In this document: positions 23,301-34,785 of the stretch, in pieces
Numbering within the stretch: position 1 is the first letter of the stretch
Layout of the letters: each line of letters begins with the position of its first letter
NCBI GenBank assembly: GCA_021613335.1
Contig: JAJTWR010000263.1
Coordinates: 2,504,001-2,568,000 of the forward strand
Length of the DNA stretch: 64,000 nt
From: Whitmania pigra
Lineage: Eukaryota; Annelida; Clitellata; Hirudinida; Haemopidae
Direction of reading: 5' to 3'
Program-made: the position numbers and the translations under genes
Notes under the pieces: model-generated
What the model was told of the DNA's origin: nothing
Databases searched by the model: none
Seen by the model: only the letters and a program-made list of their open reading frames with translations

Positions 23301-24810
23301 CACGCTACAATTATCTCTAAGAATCCTTGGTCGACATTTTCCGGCGTCGTCCTCGCCTATGAAACCCAACATGCAATTGCAGGAATAGTTTAAGCAGAGA
23401 CTGTTGCTTATGACAGATGAGCAATCTAAATCCGCTGAACAGCTATCACCTAATATCCTCCGTATGCATGAATAAGAATCAGATATATCAGGGTAATGTC
23501 CGACATCACATACGCATTGTCCATCTACAGAGCAGTTGCCATTTGATATGGAATCACTGCAATCACTCCTAACCATGCAATTTCTATCTCCTAGTTTGCG
23601 TCTGATGCAGTCATCGAGGTTTCCGCTCACGGCATACCCAGATACACAATGGCAGACCATGTCCTCATTGCAGTAACTATTCGGAATTGCATCCAAACAT
23701 TCAGTCTCAGTTTTGCACTCTCCGCTTCCAATCTTGAGTTTGTTGCAAAACAAAGAAAAATCATTCTCCACGAAGCCAGAGTTGCAATGGCAAGACAATA
23801 GATTTCTGTGACAGTAGCTGTTTTTTATGGACGTGTTGCATTCCTCATCTTCCTGGCAAGAGTCTCCTATTTGTATCTGAACACAAGAGCGTTCGGAACC
23901 TTCTCTGTAGCCCAATTTACACTCACAAACTTCATGATTACACACAGTGTTTTTAATAGCATCTTCGCAATCACTATCCAAGAGGCAAGCATCACCTAAG
24001 TTTCTTTTCAAGCATTTATTCATGTCAGAGAGATAGTAACCTGATAGACATTCACATGAATTCTTTGCAGAGCAGAAACTGAATAAATCCGAGGCATGAC
24101 ACGTGGCATTATCGAAGCAATCTTCTAAGACTTCAGGCTGGCAGAATGAATTATTAACTTGTATGAAGCCATCTGGACACATGCATATCCCATCAATACA
24201 TTGGCTGTCGTTTAACATTAGATGACAATCCACAGAATCATGGCATTTTGAAATGTTAGGATGGGAGAGGTAACATTCACCCTCATCATAGAAATCACTT
24301 TCACAGATGCAAGAATTATAACTGTTGCAATGAGTGTTCCGAACAATCTCATGACATTCCTGATCTGAAGCACATTCCACCTCTGAAAGAGCTTTTTTTA
24401 GACAAAACTTGTTATCACTACTAATCCTGTGATTTGGCAAACATTCGCAAACTCTTCTACTAGAACAGTAACTGTTCTCAATTGCATCAGAACAATTTTC
24501 TGAAAAGTCACAAGCTTCCAATAATGTAAACGATCGTGTGCATCCTCTCTGAACGTTAAATTTGTAGCCATTCTCACAGGAGCACACATTACTCTGGCAA
24601 AAGCTCTTATTTGAAATATCATGACATTCAATGTTTGAAGTACATTTAATGGAGTATACTTCCAGGTTATGAACCAGTACAGGAACTGTAAAATTACAAC
24701 TTCATTAGATACCTTGAATCAAAAATGAAACGAATTAAATGAGTTCAACCTGATAACAGTGAACAAAGAAGAAAACTTAGGACGATCAATGACATCAAAG
24801 TAATCATCAT
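20395..24810 (-). CDS. Multi-EB/EGF-module, SEA-like, single-pass membrane protein
   Basis: Unnamed surface protein of about 1002 residues. Minus-strand exons: 24750-24810, 22997-24685, 22706-22846, 22384-22614, 21988-22191, 21776-21902, 21637-21707, 21395-21572, 21007-21044, 20852-20936, 20395-20578; every junction keeps phase. A signal peptide (MMITLMSLIVLSFLL) is followed by 13 six-cysteine modules of about 42 residues with the shape GD.C..D.DC...I.NS.C....C.C..G, as in EB modules. Twelve of them lie in one 1.7-kb exon. Then comes a ~190-residue region ending in a SEA-like block (EGIQVIVAIFFKL), one calcium-binding-type EGF (DYDECETN ... CVCDTSF), a transmembrane helix (VIFVTTIIFGLLFLLLAF) and a basic coiled-coil tail of ~70 residues. 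Many N-x-S/T sites fit extracellular exposure. Adhesion or scavenger roles are possible but not shown by the sequence. Confidence 0.85.
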
Positions 24811-25631
24811 TACCTCGGTGCTACTCAGCCTGCTCACAACATCTGCTGAAAAACTCCACTCCTGCTACTTTGCTGCAAGGAACGCCTTAGGCGCCAACTG
24901 AAAAACCTGTCGATCTGCGCTGAAGGAATATTTAATTATATAGAAACAAACGCTATACTTCGAAATCAAAATTGACATTTACTTTATCATTTACCGAGTT
25001 GTACAACAAATATTAAAATTATTTTCAACCATTCTCCCGTTAATAATTTAATATACAAACAGGCTAAATATGTTGCTACAGTCTAAATAAAACTCAAATT
25101 GTTTCAAATTGAAATGTTATTCATGTTAAATATCATTTCTGACTGAGGAACTAAATTAGAAATATTTTTTTCTTTTCGGTCGCGGAGAAATATAACTACT
25201 CATCAACTAGAGGTCATCAATTTTAACTAAGATCAATTTTTTGCGCAATAGACAACACCAAATATTTTTTCACAAGATAATAATTTACCTAATAGCATTG
25301 TCTCAGCCAGCACCTATAGTCGCTTGACCTCCCTCCTCAATGAATATGACTTGGCAACTTTTCTCGTTTACAACCGATTGAACCTTTCGTTTCTTTTCTC
25401 AATGGTTTGCTGTAGATAGGTAAGAGGCTTCGGTCTTCTATTCACTTAATATAAAATTATATTATAAAATAAATAAAATAATATGGTAAATACGTCAAAC
25501 ATAATTTCACAATATTACCCTTCTTAGTCACTTGTGTTAAATCTGCATTCTGACATAAAAATCTAAGCATCGAAGCTTTCTATTCAACTTTTCTCCTCGT
25601 TAAATTATGTAGTTGAATTAGACGACTAAAC
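24811..25631. promoter_or_regulatory. Upstream region of the EB-receptor gene
   Basis: Contains the EB-receptor promoter on the minus strand and possibly that of a divergent plus-strand exon at 25632. No motif can be called with confidence. Confidence 0.3.
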
Positions 25632-27474
25632 ATGTCTGCTCAACAAATTAAGGGGTTTCGGATGCTGGAACTTTTTTCTCAACATAACAAGAACCTAGGT
25701 AAGTGCCACCACTCCCACCCCTGCAACCGCTTATTAACTTGTCTGTCCTTGGTATCTTGTGTCATGTCAATTTATTATTGGAAAGGCAAATAAAGGTGGA
25801 CCCCAACAAATTCTCGGCGGCCATGTTATGAAGCAGGGACATGTGCAGATATATATCTTGGTCAAGTTTTTTTTATGAGTGAGTCCTATCGTTTGTTATC
25901 GAATGAGAGCATTTTCTGTTGAATTCCTGGCATGTATCTCCAAAACAGTTTTGTAAAAACCGCTGATAAGGGATCATTCAACAAGCTTTTAAGCACTTTA
26001 TTTATATCATTATCATAAGAATTTTTTCACAAGTTTTATAACTGAGCTGTTACTGAGATGATATTGTGCATCATGCACCTGATTTATTTGTAATTCCAGA
26101 TTTCCAGTAATGAAATTTGCGATCCGTTTATTCTTCCAGAACTCATCCTTTGCTTATGCGCAATAATTGTAGAAGTGGTCGTAAAATAATTTTGGGATTT
26201 CACCTTGAACCTAAGGCACTTGGAGCGAAAACCGATCTTCAGAAGTTGAACATAGATTGGATTATAATGTTCCTGTAAAGTCAGTTACTACAAGTTTTCT
26301 TTGACATGTTTCATTAAGGTCAATTTAAATGAGCTTTAAGTGTTGCACATTTTATAAAATTGTGTATTATTAAATAATTCAATGAAATTAGAATCAATGT
26401 ACGTAATTCATGCGAAAATACAAAATCATAGACTGACGAAAATGGTGCGTTTGATACAATGCAGGTACGACGACAGATATTTCTGCCCTTTTGAAATCAA
26501 AATGTTATGCTTGTAATATTGTAAAGCCCTGACGCTTTGCATATAGAGCATACATTAATAATAGCAATAGTAATTTTAATAATATAATAGATTAAATGGA
26601 GTCACGTGCTTAAGTCATTCACAAGTACAAGTGAAATTCATTTAAAAAGCTTATGATATGAATGCGAATAATTGTAAAAGTACGTAACCTCCTTTTGATA
26701 ATCATAGGTTTTAAAAAAAATCTTCAGATCTGCACTTAGATGAGGATTGATGTCTAATAGGCTTTTAGATGTTACCAAAGCCATTAGTCTTGCGATACAT
26801 TAATATGGTTTTGCTTTGTTAATTAGCTATTATGTTAATGTATATCTAAACTGATGATCATTAATTCGAATGTTGTTACACTGTTGTCCACGCAGCCCTT
26901 CATTCGTTTGGATTGTATGAGGCAGAATTTTCTGATGAACTCAAAAGCACAAAGAATGCAGTTATTCCTGTTGTATTAATTAAAAATCTCATATGTTTAG
27001 TATTTGAGAACTTTTCTAAGAAAAATATATATTACTAAATATACAAAGTATATTTAAAAAATTATTATTAATATATATAACAATATGATATAGTATAATT
27101 TGAAATAATAATCATTGTCAAATAAGAGCGCAATTTCTTTGTCCCTGCTTGAGTTGTTCAATAATCATATTCAAATTATTTCTCAAAAGAATTTTGAGCA
27201 CTTCAATATAACTTTCCAGAGAATGAGGGTAATGTAGTTGAGCAATGACTGGCCTGTCGCAATTCATTTAACTAATAATTTTACTAATAAATAACATTTG
27301 GTGTAAGAGTAGAAACTGTTTATACTTTAATTTCGCTTCATACGTGTCTCTTAGATGAAGCATTAATTGAAGAAACTGAAGGAATACCATATCCACAGCA
27401 TAAGGACAGTCTTTCTGTTAAAAGAAGCAATATTTACAGTACATACACTTTTACTATTTTTGCTATATCTTAGT
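25632..27474 (+). CDS. Possible two-exon small gene, unknown product
   Basis: Not recognised. The ATG at 25632 opens 22 codons (MSAQQIKGFRMLELFSQHNK) ending at a strong donor CTAG|GTAAGT at 25698. A phase-1 acceptor CTTAG|ATGAAGC near 27354 joins in frame to DEALIEETEGIPYPQHKD and runs to a stop near 27474. The ~1.65-kb intron is long for this neighbourhood and other exons may be missing, so the pairing is only a suggestion. Confidence 0.22.
25699..27340. other. AT-rich stretch
   Basis: No convincing gene. A possible SINE/LINE 3' tail (GTAAAGCCCTGACGCTTTGC then an AATAAT run) lies near 26520-26580. The remainder is AT-rich, with simple AT runs around 27010-27120. Confidence 0.3.
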
Positions 27475-27834
27475 TATTTATTAGTATATTTGAAGCTTTA
27501 AATTAAAAACATTCAAATTTGCAATGTGATATAATAATTTCATAATTCAACAGGCAATTTTTCTTGACTTGCTGATGGAATCCTAAGAAAGTGACAATAA
27601 TATTTTATCCCCCGAAGTTACTTATTAATAATTCTAATATTATTTTATTTATCACTTTTAGTTATAATAATACTTATTATTTATTACTACGTACTTATAC
27701 AAATAATAACAAAAATAATTATATAATTTTAAATCATTATTATTTATAATATTATACTTACTTAATAACTTATTATTATTAGTGGTGAAGGTATCATAAC
27801 TAGTTAGATAAATTGAAGGATAAATAATAACGTT

Positions 27835-27998
27835 ATTTCATTTGTAGAGCGTCATAAGCGTCTTCGGTTGCTGTGGGAAGAGGTGTGCCTTTAGGTTGGC
27901 CTTGAATTGGTTGAACGATGCAGAGGCCCTGCGGTTAGCTGGTAGAGCATTCCATGTCCGAGGAGCGGTGAACTTGAAGGACTTCGCTTCAAAACTTA
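27835..27998 (-). mobile_element. LINE 3'-end coding fragment
   Basis: The minus strand reads KSFKFTAPRTWNALPANRR then FNQFKANLKAHLFPQQ, the C-terminal ending typical of CR1/L2-like retrotransposon ORF2 proteins. The fragment is short and isolated. Host AT-rich repeats flank it (27600-27830). Confidence 0.6.
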
Positions 27999-27999
27999 T

Positions 28000-28837
28000 T
28001 CCTCGGAATAGGAATGCTTAGAAATGCTTAGATGTCTCCGACCGCAAACATCTCGAATGGGAATACTGGGAGAGGGCATTAGCGAGGTATCAGAATTGTT
28101 CAAGAATATTAAAAGAACTAAAAATTCAAGTTTTAGTTATAATAAGAATTCCATTTGCGTCTGCAATTTGTTTGCTACAGTTTTTTTTTTATTTTACAAA
28201 AATTCTTTGTAAGGCAAGGAACGGCGCTGGTGTATTCTGCAAGACGGCATCTATTGCTGATTTTTTGAACACCCATTCGAATAGGATATAACAAAGTTGC
28301 TTAAGTCTCACTAAAAGAGATTATGTGAGGTTTTTTCATTTGGTATGGATATGAGCCTATATTTGATTGCATAACTGCTATGCCATAACAGTTTCAATTT
28401 GTGTCATGCACGAGAAAAGATACATTTCTTCATTTGTGATTATTAGAGTTTATTAATTTTTTATTGATAGAATTCCTGAAAAAGGCACCACTTTCCAGAA
28501 ATTTTTTCAAGGGAGCTGCCAGAGCCCCTGGTTACTAAAGGGTAGAGATAAAATAAAAGAAATATATAAAATAAAATATTGTCGCACAGTTTAAAATATA
28601 GTCTTATATATACAAACATCTCTAAAATTTATTAATTTAATTATAATGATGATAATAATAATGATAATAATAATAATAATAACAATAATAATAATAATAA
28701 TATAACGGGTTCTAAAAAGCACATTCAACTCGTTCAAAATCAGGTGACAAATCATTTAGTGCGACTCGGTTTTTTGAGAAGGTATGAAATTTCGACATTT
28801 TTAAAGTCTATTTTAAAGTTTGACATTATTTTAGGGA
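28000..28837. other. Upstream of the first beta-trefoil gene
   Basis: Mostly AT-rich noncoding DNA. A trinucleotide microsatellite of ATG/AAT type runs about 28645-28702. The exon at 28838 is preceded by TATTTTAG, so the start codon may sit just after an acceptor with an untranslated exon further upstream. Confidence 0.35.
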
Positions 28838-30251
28838 ATGTCTCGCATAAAAAAGGGAAAGTACTTTATAATTAAAACCAAAATAAATCCCGACTTGGTG
28901 TTGGAGGTGCATTTGGATGGAGATGAGGACATTGTTGGTGTGTCCTCACAAATTCGCGATTGGGTTGGAAATAATGATCACCAAATGTGGTGTTATGATT
29001 ATAATTACCGGACATTGGTCAACAAGAAGAATAACTTGTTTCTGGATCATAGCGGTGGGTTGGATGCTTCATTGTTGTCATATTCATGCTACGATTTATT
29101 CTCTTCATATAGATGACAAAATTGTTGTGAAGAGTTTAGAACACAGAAGATATGAAGAGTTTGTGCTGGAAAATAATTACATTAAAGCTGTGAAATCTGG
29201 ATTAGTTTTGGAATTTAAGGGAGCACAATGTTTCATGAAAGAAAAGAGTGATTCTAATATCCTTCAAATTTGGAAAATTGAGAATCAGTGTGAGATAGTT
29301 CATGAAAATTTTTTTTCAAATTGTTGAAATTGTATATAAATTAATTTTTAATGTTCAGGCCTGCCTTATTCTTTTATATCAAGCTCAAAAGTAACCCAAA
29401 CCTGGTTGTTGATGTGAAAGGTGATGACAAAAATGCTGGAGCAAAAGTGATTCTATATGAAAGCAAAGGGAACATGGCAGACAACCAACTTTGGTATGAA
29501 GACAAGCAAGGATTTCTTCGCTCCAAAATCAATGAATTCACAATGGATTTGACAGGTCTCATTGTAAATATTATCTACCATCGTCTGAATTCTTTAATTG
29601 ATTTGCATTTAAGAATTCATTTGCTGGATTGGAATGTAGTGAAATTTTCTTCTTGCTCTGTATTTATGAATGCAGATAACATTCTTTCAATCAACATTTC
29701 TAGAGAGCAATTCAAAAAATTGATTTAGTATCAATTTTTACATTATTAGAGATAAGTTCTTGGTTATAAGTATTTCTGAGACCTCTGAGATTGAGGACTT
29801 GCTAAGAGAACAATTATAAAACATTTTAGACTGACAAATAGAGTCTTTAGTAATCATTAAAGAGGATGTTAATAACCCTGAGAAGATGCAAGAACCATGA
29901 ACATTTCTGAAATATTATTACATTGTTTATAATAATTTCGAAGATTATATCAAATCACATTTGTTTTTCATAATTTAACAGTTAATAATTTTTCCATTTG
30001 AAGACAAGAATGAGGTAGTATTGAATCCTTACAATGGCCAGTCGAAGCAGCAATGGACTGTGTCTGGTAATTATATCAGGAATGCCAAGGATCCATCTTT
30101 GATTCTTTTAATGAAGTCTGGTAATGTTTTCACAAACCATCGACTGGTTGCTGCAAGGGATTCCAATGATATGAATTCTCAGTTTGATGTGCTATTTATT
30201 CCACACCAGTCTATCACTCTCAAGTTTGTTGCTTGTACTTTGACACAATAA
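28838..30251 (+). CDS. Two-domain beta-trefoil (ricin-B-type lectin fold) protein, copy A
   Basis: Exons 28838-29054, 29113-29287, 29359-29555 and 30004-30251, in phase, encode 278 residues. Two beta-trefoil domains are each split between two exons. Repeat motifs are of the QxW type or its variants: HQMWCYD, LQIWKIE, NQLWYED, QQWTVSG. The sequence FYIKLKSNPNLVVDVKG followed by GAKVILYE is typical of carbohydrate-binding trefoils. There is no signal peptide and no catalytic chain, so this is a cytosolic or unconventionally exported lectin-like protein; the fold assignment says nothing about toxicity. The last 15 residues diverge from copy B, and some QxW positions are degenerate. Sugar specificity cannot be told. 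Copy B follows 348 bases downstream. Confidence 0.85.
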
Positions 30252-30400
30252 TTACAAATTGTTGTAAATTCTGACACACAGCAATTATAACAATTTGTAA
30301 TTATTATGACACACAATAATTATAGCAATTTGTAATTATTCTGGAACACAATATTTATAACAATCTGTGATTATTCTGACCCACAATTTGCTTTCTCAAA
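30252..30400. repeat. Tandem repeat after the copy A stop
   Basis: Three to four imperfect copies of a ~46-base unit containing CACACAATAATTATA and CAATTTGTAATTATT, beginning within the 3' UTR of copy A. The rest of the interval to 30599 is plain AT-rich spacer. Confidence 0.6.
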
Positions 30401-30599
30401 GCTGAAATCAATATAATCTGAAATTAAACCTAATTAATTAACTGAATTTAATTTATTTCCAAAACCTTTCTGAGCATGTTTACTCAATGTTCGACATTTA
30501 TTGGCTCGATTTATGATGAGCTCATGCTGAGTGATAAGATGATCACAATTTACTTTTAAATGCAACTACTTAATCTCTTGTTATTATTATATCAGTCAC

Positions 30600-32083
30600 A
30601 TGGGCAAAGGAAAGAACTTTGTTGTCAGAAGCATGCTCGGCGGTCTGACGCTGGAGATTGAAGATGAAATCATCGATGCTGGGAATAAAGTCGTGTTGGG
30701 TCGATACCACGAGGATCCCTTGAGAGTGGTGAGACAACATTTCTACCAGGACAAGCTCACAGGTGCCATCAGGAGTGTCCTGAGAAACTTTGTTCTAGAA
30801 GCTGCAGGTGATGATTTTATTTGACTCGTGTTTCACATGCTGAAATGCCTTAAAAGATCTTGCAAACATTTGATGGGTTGTTTTAGAATTAAAAAACAAT
30901 AACAATAATAATAATAATAATAATAATAAATTATGTTATGCTAATAACATTTGAGGAATAGTTATAAATTATTACAATGTGAATCTATTGTTATTCTCCC
31001 ACCATGGCTGCAGATGGAATGTATATTATTTGTGTAACAAACAAAAGCATATTAAACATAAGCTTGTGCTGCTATTGGGAGGAAATTTATTATATAAATT
31101 ATAAAGTTATATAAATGCTTCTCAAAAAGCTCATCAGATGCTATATATAGATATGACACTTTATAAATGAATTAGATTCTGCATTGCAACACAAAACTTA
31201 ATCAACATGATTTTCTTTTGAAAAATCAGATGATGGTTTGAAATTGAATCCTTACGACTCCTACAACAAAATGCAGATGTGGTTCATTGACCTCAACAAG
31301 ATCAGAAACAAGCATAACACAAGCCTTGTTTTGCAGGCCAACAAAAGCGACAATACCGTTATTGTTGCAGAGGAAGCAGATAACATGGCCGAACAACTTT
31401 GGGAGTTCTACTTCATGTTAGTCTCATCATCTTTTGTTCCAACAATCCATAATTTTTTGTTATTAAAGAATAGCTTAATTTCCATTATTATTCCATACAG
31501 ATATCCATAATCTATAATAATGCTATAATCTTTCTTGTAAGCAATCTTATAATGCTTTCTTATTACAAATTGTGATTGTGGTGCTAATCATTCTGAATTT
31601 ATGTTCAATCAAAGGCCAGCCAAATGTTTCCACATAGTGAGTGTGTCCAGCAACAAAGTTCTTGATGTGAGAGGCTGCAATGCCAGTTCTGGTGCCTCAG
31701 TAATCCTCTATTCCAAGAACAACCCAGTCTCTGACAACCAACTCTGGTATGAAGATGAGATGGGATTGGTCAGATCCAAACTCAATGGATATGTATTCGA
31801 TTCCTCTGGTAGGTAGTTTATATTTGTTTTTCAAAAGCTTGTTTTATTTATCCGATCTTAGGTAAGGGAAATTTTTTAAGGGAACGACATTAAAGTGATG
31901 CCTTTCAATCCTGATAACAAAGAACAATATTGGGTGATCGTCGGTGATAGGATTCAGAACAAATACGAGGACAAGATGGTGCTCGACATCAGTGGGGAGT
32001 CTCGAATGAGCGGAACTCCTCTTATAAAATACAAGTTCCACGGTGGTGACAACCAAAGATGGAAGTTTGAATACATCGATTGA
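30600..32083 (+). CDS. Two-domain beta-trefoil (ricin-B-type lectin fold) protein, copy B
   Basis: Exons 30600-30807, 31230-31416, 31615-31808 and 31881-32083, in phase, give 263 residues. Intron positions and phases (1, 2, 1) are identical to copy A, so the two genes arose by tandem duplication. QxW-type motifs: MQMWFID, EQLWEFY, NQLWYEDEMG, EQYWVIVGD and NQRWKFEY at the C-terminus. The second domain (CFHIVSVSSNKVLDVRG, ASVILYSK) is better preserved than its counterpart in copy A. The start ATG at 30600 precedes GKGKNFVVRS, parallel to KKGKYFIIKT in copy A; an upstream acceptor TATCAG at 30590-30595 leaves a 5'-spliced form possible. Function beyond sugar or protein binding is unknown. Confidence 0.85.
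30897..30930. repeat. AAT microsatellite
   Basis: About ten ATA/AAT units in the first intron of copy B. Confidence 0.9.
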
Positions 32084-32933
32084 TTTCTGGAACCTCATTT
32101 TCTGTAAATCAATTTATTACCCTGCTTTGAAGTGCTTGATTGATTCTATTTAAAGTTTTGCATCTCTATGCTTTGACATGCTTTGAGATATATCCTCCAC
32201 ACCTAGTTACATGCCTGTTTACGTTACGCCTATACCTTGATCAACCACATTTTTACTGTTCTATCTATTAAAATTCAAAACGCTTGGTCATTTAAATTAT
32301 TGGTCATTGACCCACTTTACACAGGGTGATAGGTGCATTTTTTTCTTTTGCCATTCTTTCTGATAGTTCTCAAAATTACCTTTATTGTTTGTTTGTTTGT
32401 TTCAGTTGTGAAAGAGTCTGGGAAAAACTACGCTATAAGCTATACCTGTTGATGAATGCTTTTTTTTAGCTTGTATTAAATTTCATTTTAATAAGATTCA
32501 GTGAATAAATATCAGCATCATCACCAAGAAATACACTTATTACTAATTGAGTAATTCCATTGAAATCACATTCTCAGAAGCAACAGCTGACTTTCTGCTT
32601 TTTTTCTAATTATTTGGATCTTTTATGGGTTTTTATGATTTTTTGTCTGTATGACACGATCATTCCCATGTCAAATTTTTGCTTTGCACATCTTTGGGCA
32701 GATCACGGATTTGAAGAGGTTTCTCGAAAACTTGAAAAAACCATCATATTTGTTCAAAACTGGTATCAGAGTTTATTTTATTTGCCAAGGGGCCTTAATT
32801 ATTTAATTGCTTGATTTTGTTTCAATTACACGAGCATGTATACTTAATATATATTGTATATTATATTATATACTATGATCTTATTTTTTTTCTTAATATA
32901 ATTGCACAATAAACGTGTCGTTTTGTCGAGGGG
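32084..32933. other. Convergent intergenic region
   Basis: Between the copy B stop (+) and the enkurin stop (-). Short TTTG/GTTT runs occur near 32385-32402. An open frame at 32560-32814 looks noncoding (Phe-rich, no splice context). Nothing else seen. Confidence 0.35.
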
Positions 32934-33988
32934 TCAGTCAGCCACATAGATGTCTTTGTACGTCTCCAGGAGCTGAACGTCCTTTTCCAGTTGCCCTAGT
33001 TCCGTTTCGAGACGTTCTTTGAGCATCTTCTTTGGCGGAGTGTCCACCACCATCGGGAGTCTGAGATAGTCTTTGTAGAGCGAGTCCCACTTGTTTTTCA
33101 GCCCTTTTATGAGGGTCTCCCTTTCTTCTTCTGTCACTTTCCTCACGTTGTCGTGGTTTTCTTGTGACTTGAAATAAGCTTCCATCTGCTCCTGATTGTG
33201 CTCGAGTTCACTCTTGATTCTTTTCAGATATTCTGGTGTCCTGCCATACTCCTTATTAAATGTGTCATTAATTTAAGATCTTTTATCTAATTGAATGTTT
33301 CAGATTTAATAAAAATAATTTATCAGTATAAAAGGTCTTCCGATTGTTTACCTTTTTATTCAAGAAAATTGGTTGAAGACCAGATGGATCCAGAAACTGT
33401 TTGTCTCCTTTCCTTGTGTCCACATAAATTCTTTTTGGACACTTTGGAATAGCAGTGATACTTTCCACAGCATTTTCAAGAATGAAATCCTTTTTTGAGT
33501 TCAGTCCCATAAGTGGTTTGTCGTCATGCTTTGGGACGGGGGGCTTTCGCTTATGTTCGTCAGGGTATTTGAATTCATTGGACTCTGGAAGAACACAATT
33601 TCTTAAAACCAACATTTCAGCAAGTTATTAATGGGTTTTAAACAGAATTACGTGCATGAGTCACGATATCCAATACAAAATTTAACGTCGCTCACGTCGC
33701 GCGATTCTTGGTTCCTTTTCGTGTTTCCTTAAAAATTGTTCTGGTGGCCTCGTATCTACTTTGGCAGGTCCCATCGTCCTGTGTGCGCATTTAGCACTTC
33801 CATTTAGCTTAATCTCCTGGCTTGCATTAAACTTTGACTTGTATCTATAAGTAAAGCATTTCTTCTTAGCAGATAGAAATTAAGCAAAATGATGTCGAAT
33901 GGGGTGTATGTCTAGACCTGGCAGCTCTCTCTTCTACAGTTGGTTCTCTTGGGATTAAGTTGTAAATGCTTTCTTCTCCGAAGTCCAT
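32934..33988 (-). CDS. ENKUR: Enkurin
   Basis: Enkurin is a calmodulin-binding microtubule inner protein of motile cilia that also tethers TRPC channels in sperm. Exons on the minus strand: 33918-33988, 33696-33844, 33352-33584, 32934-33251. They encode 256 residues, the same length I recall for the human protein. Diagnostic pieces are SIYNLIP at the N-terminus, MGPAKVDTRPPEQFLRKH, the proline-rich RKPPVPKHDDKPLMG, KRIYVDTRKGDKQFLDPSGL, and the C-terminal enkurin domain with EEERETLIKGLKNKWD and PKKMLKERLETELGQLE. An in-frame ATG further upstream at 34051 would add 21 residues; 33988 is chosen because it matches the family start. The gene sits head to head with DAG lipase. Its presence indicates an organism with motile cilia or flagella. 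Confidence 0.94.
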
Positions 33989-34785
33989 CTTAGCTTCCGA
34001 CAAAATAACGTCGCCGCCGCACATCAATACTGCAGAGGTGTCTGTTGCCAAGTAACTGAGTTAAGGTGGTATTAAACATATCAAATAATGTATCGTAGCG
34101 ATGCATCGTCTGTAACATAAAGCAGTTACTATTCTATTAAAAACTTAATTCAAATAATAACTTCAATTGAGGTAAATTTTGAAGTGGTTAAAAATGTGAG
34201 CCAATAAGTCGTATGAGAATAATTCAAATTTTCACTACATAAAATATATTTATATAAATAAATTTGTACGTAAAACTTGGTTGGAGTCGTAATTTCTGAA
34301 TGCCATGGGGCACGTCACGAATTTATGGCCCATGGCGACTCGAATATTTTGAGCAACAAATATTTAAACCATTGACTTAAACAGAATTTTGTCCAACTGG
34401 TCATCTTATGATCTTTTTTTTGCTTTTCAAATTAACGTAAATTGGCATACAGGGTGCACCTACCTATAATGTCCATAATAATATTTGTTGGGAGGCAACT
34501 AAATTTATGGTTTGGGCATCAGTCCTATCCTAAACAGGAAGTTGGCGATTTCTTGGCGTCTGCAGTGGAATTATGAGAGTTCCACAAAGTCTGGTTCATT
34601 GAGTGTTTAAAATTTTTGCAGTTAGTAAATAATAATGTAATCATTACATTAGTGTACAAATTTAATTTTTGTTATGTACATGTTGTTACTTCGTAGTGAT
34701 GGTAAATGTGAACGTTGTTTACATTAACTTTTACAGAGTAAAGCGGTTTCACACGGGGAGTTTTCGTCTGCTGGGAAACGTAAAC
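33989..34785. promoter_or_regulatory. Enkurin-DAGL head-to-head intergenic region
   Basis: About 0.8 kb between divergent start codons; both promoters must lie here. No TATA box convincingly positioned. Confidence 0.4.

Noticed and set aside
28838..32083. A toxin gene, because of the ricin-type fold
   Set aside because: Only beta-trefoil binding domains are present; there is no catalytic chain and no secretion signal.
32560..32814. 84-codon plus-strand frame between copy B and enkurin
   Set aside because: Phe/Leu-rich composition typical of AT-rich noncoding DNA, no splice or start context, no recognisable motif.
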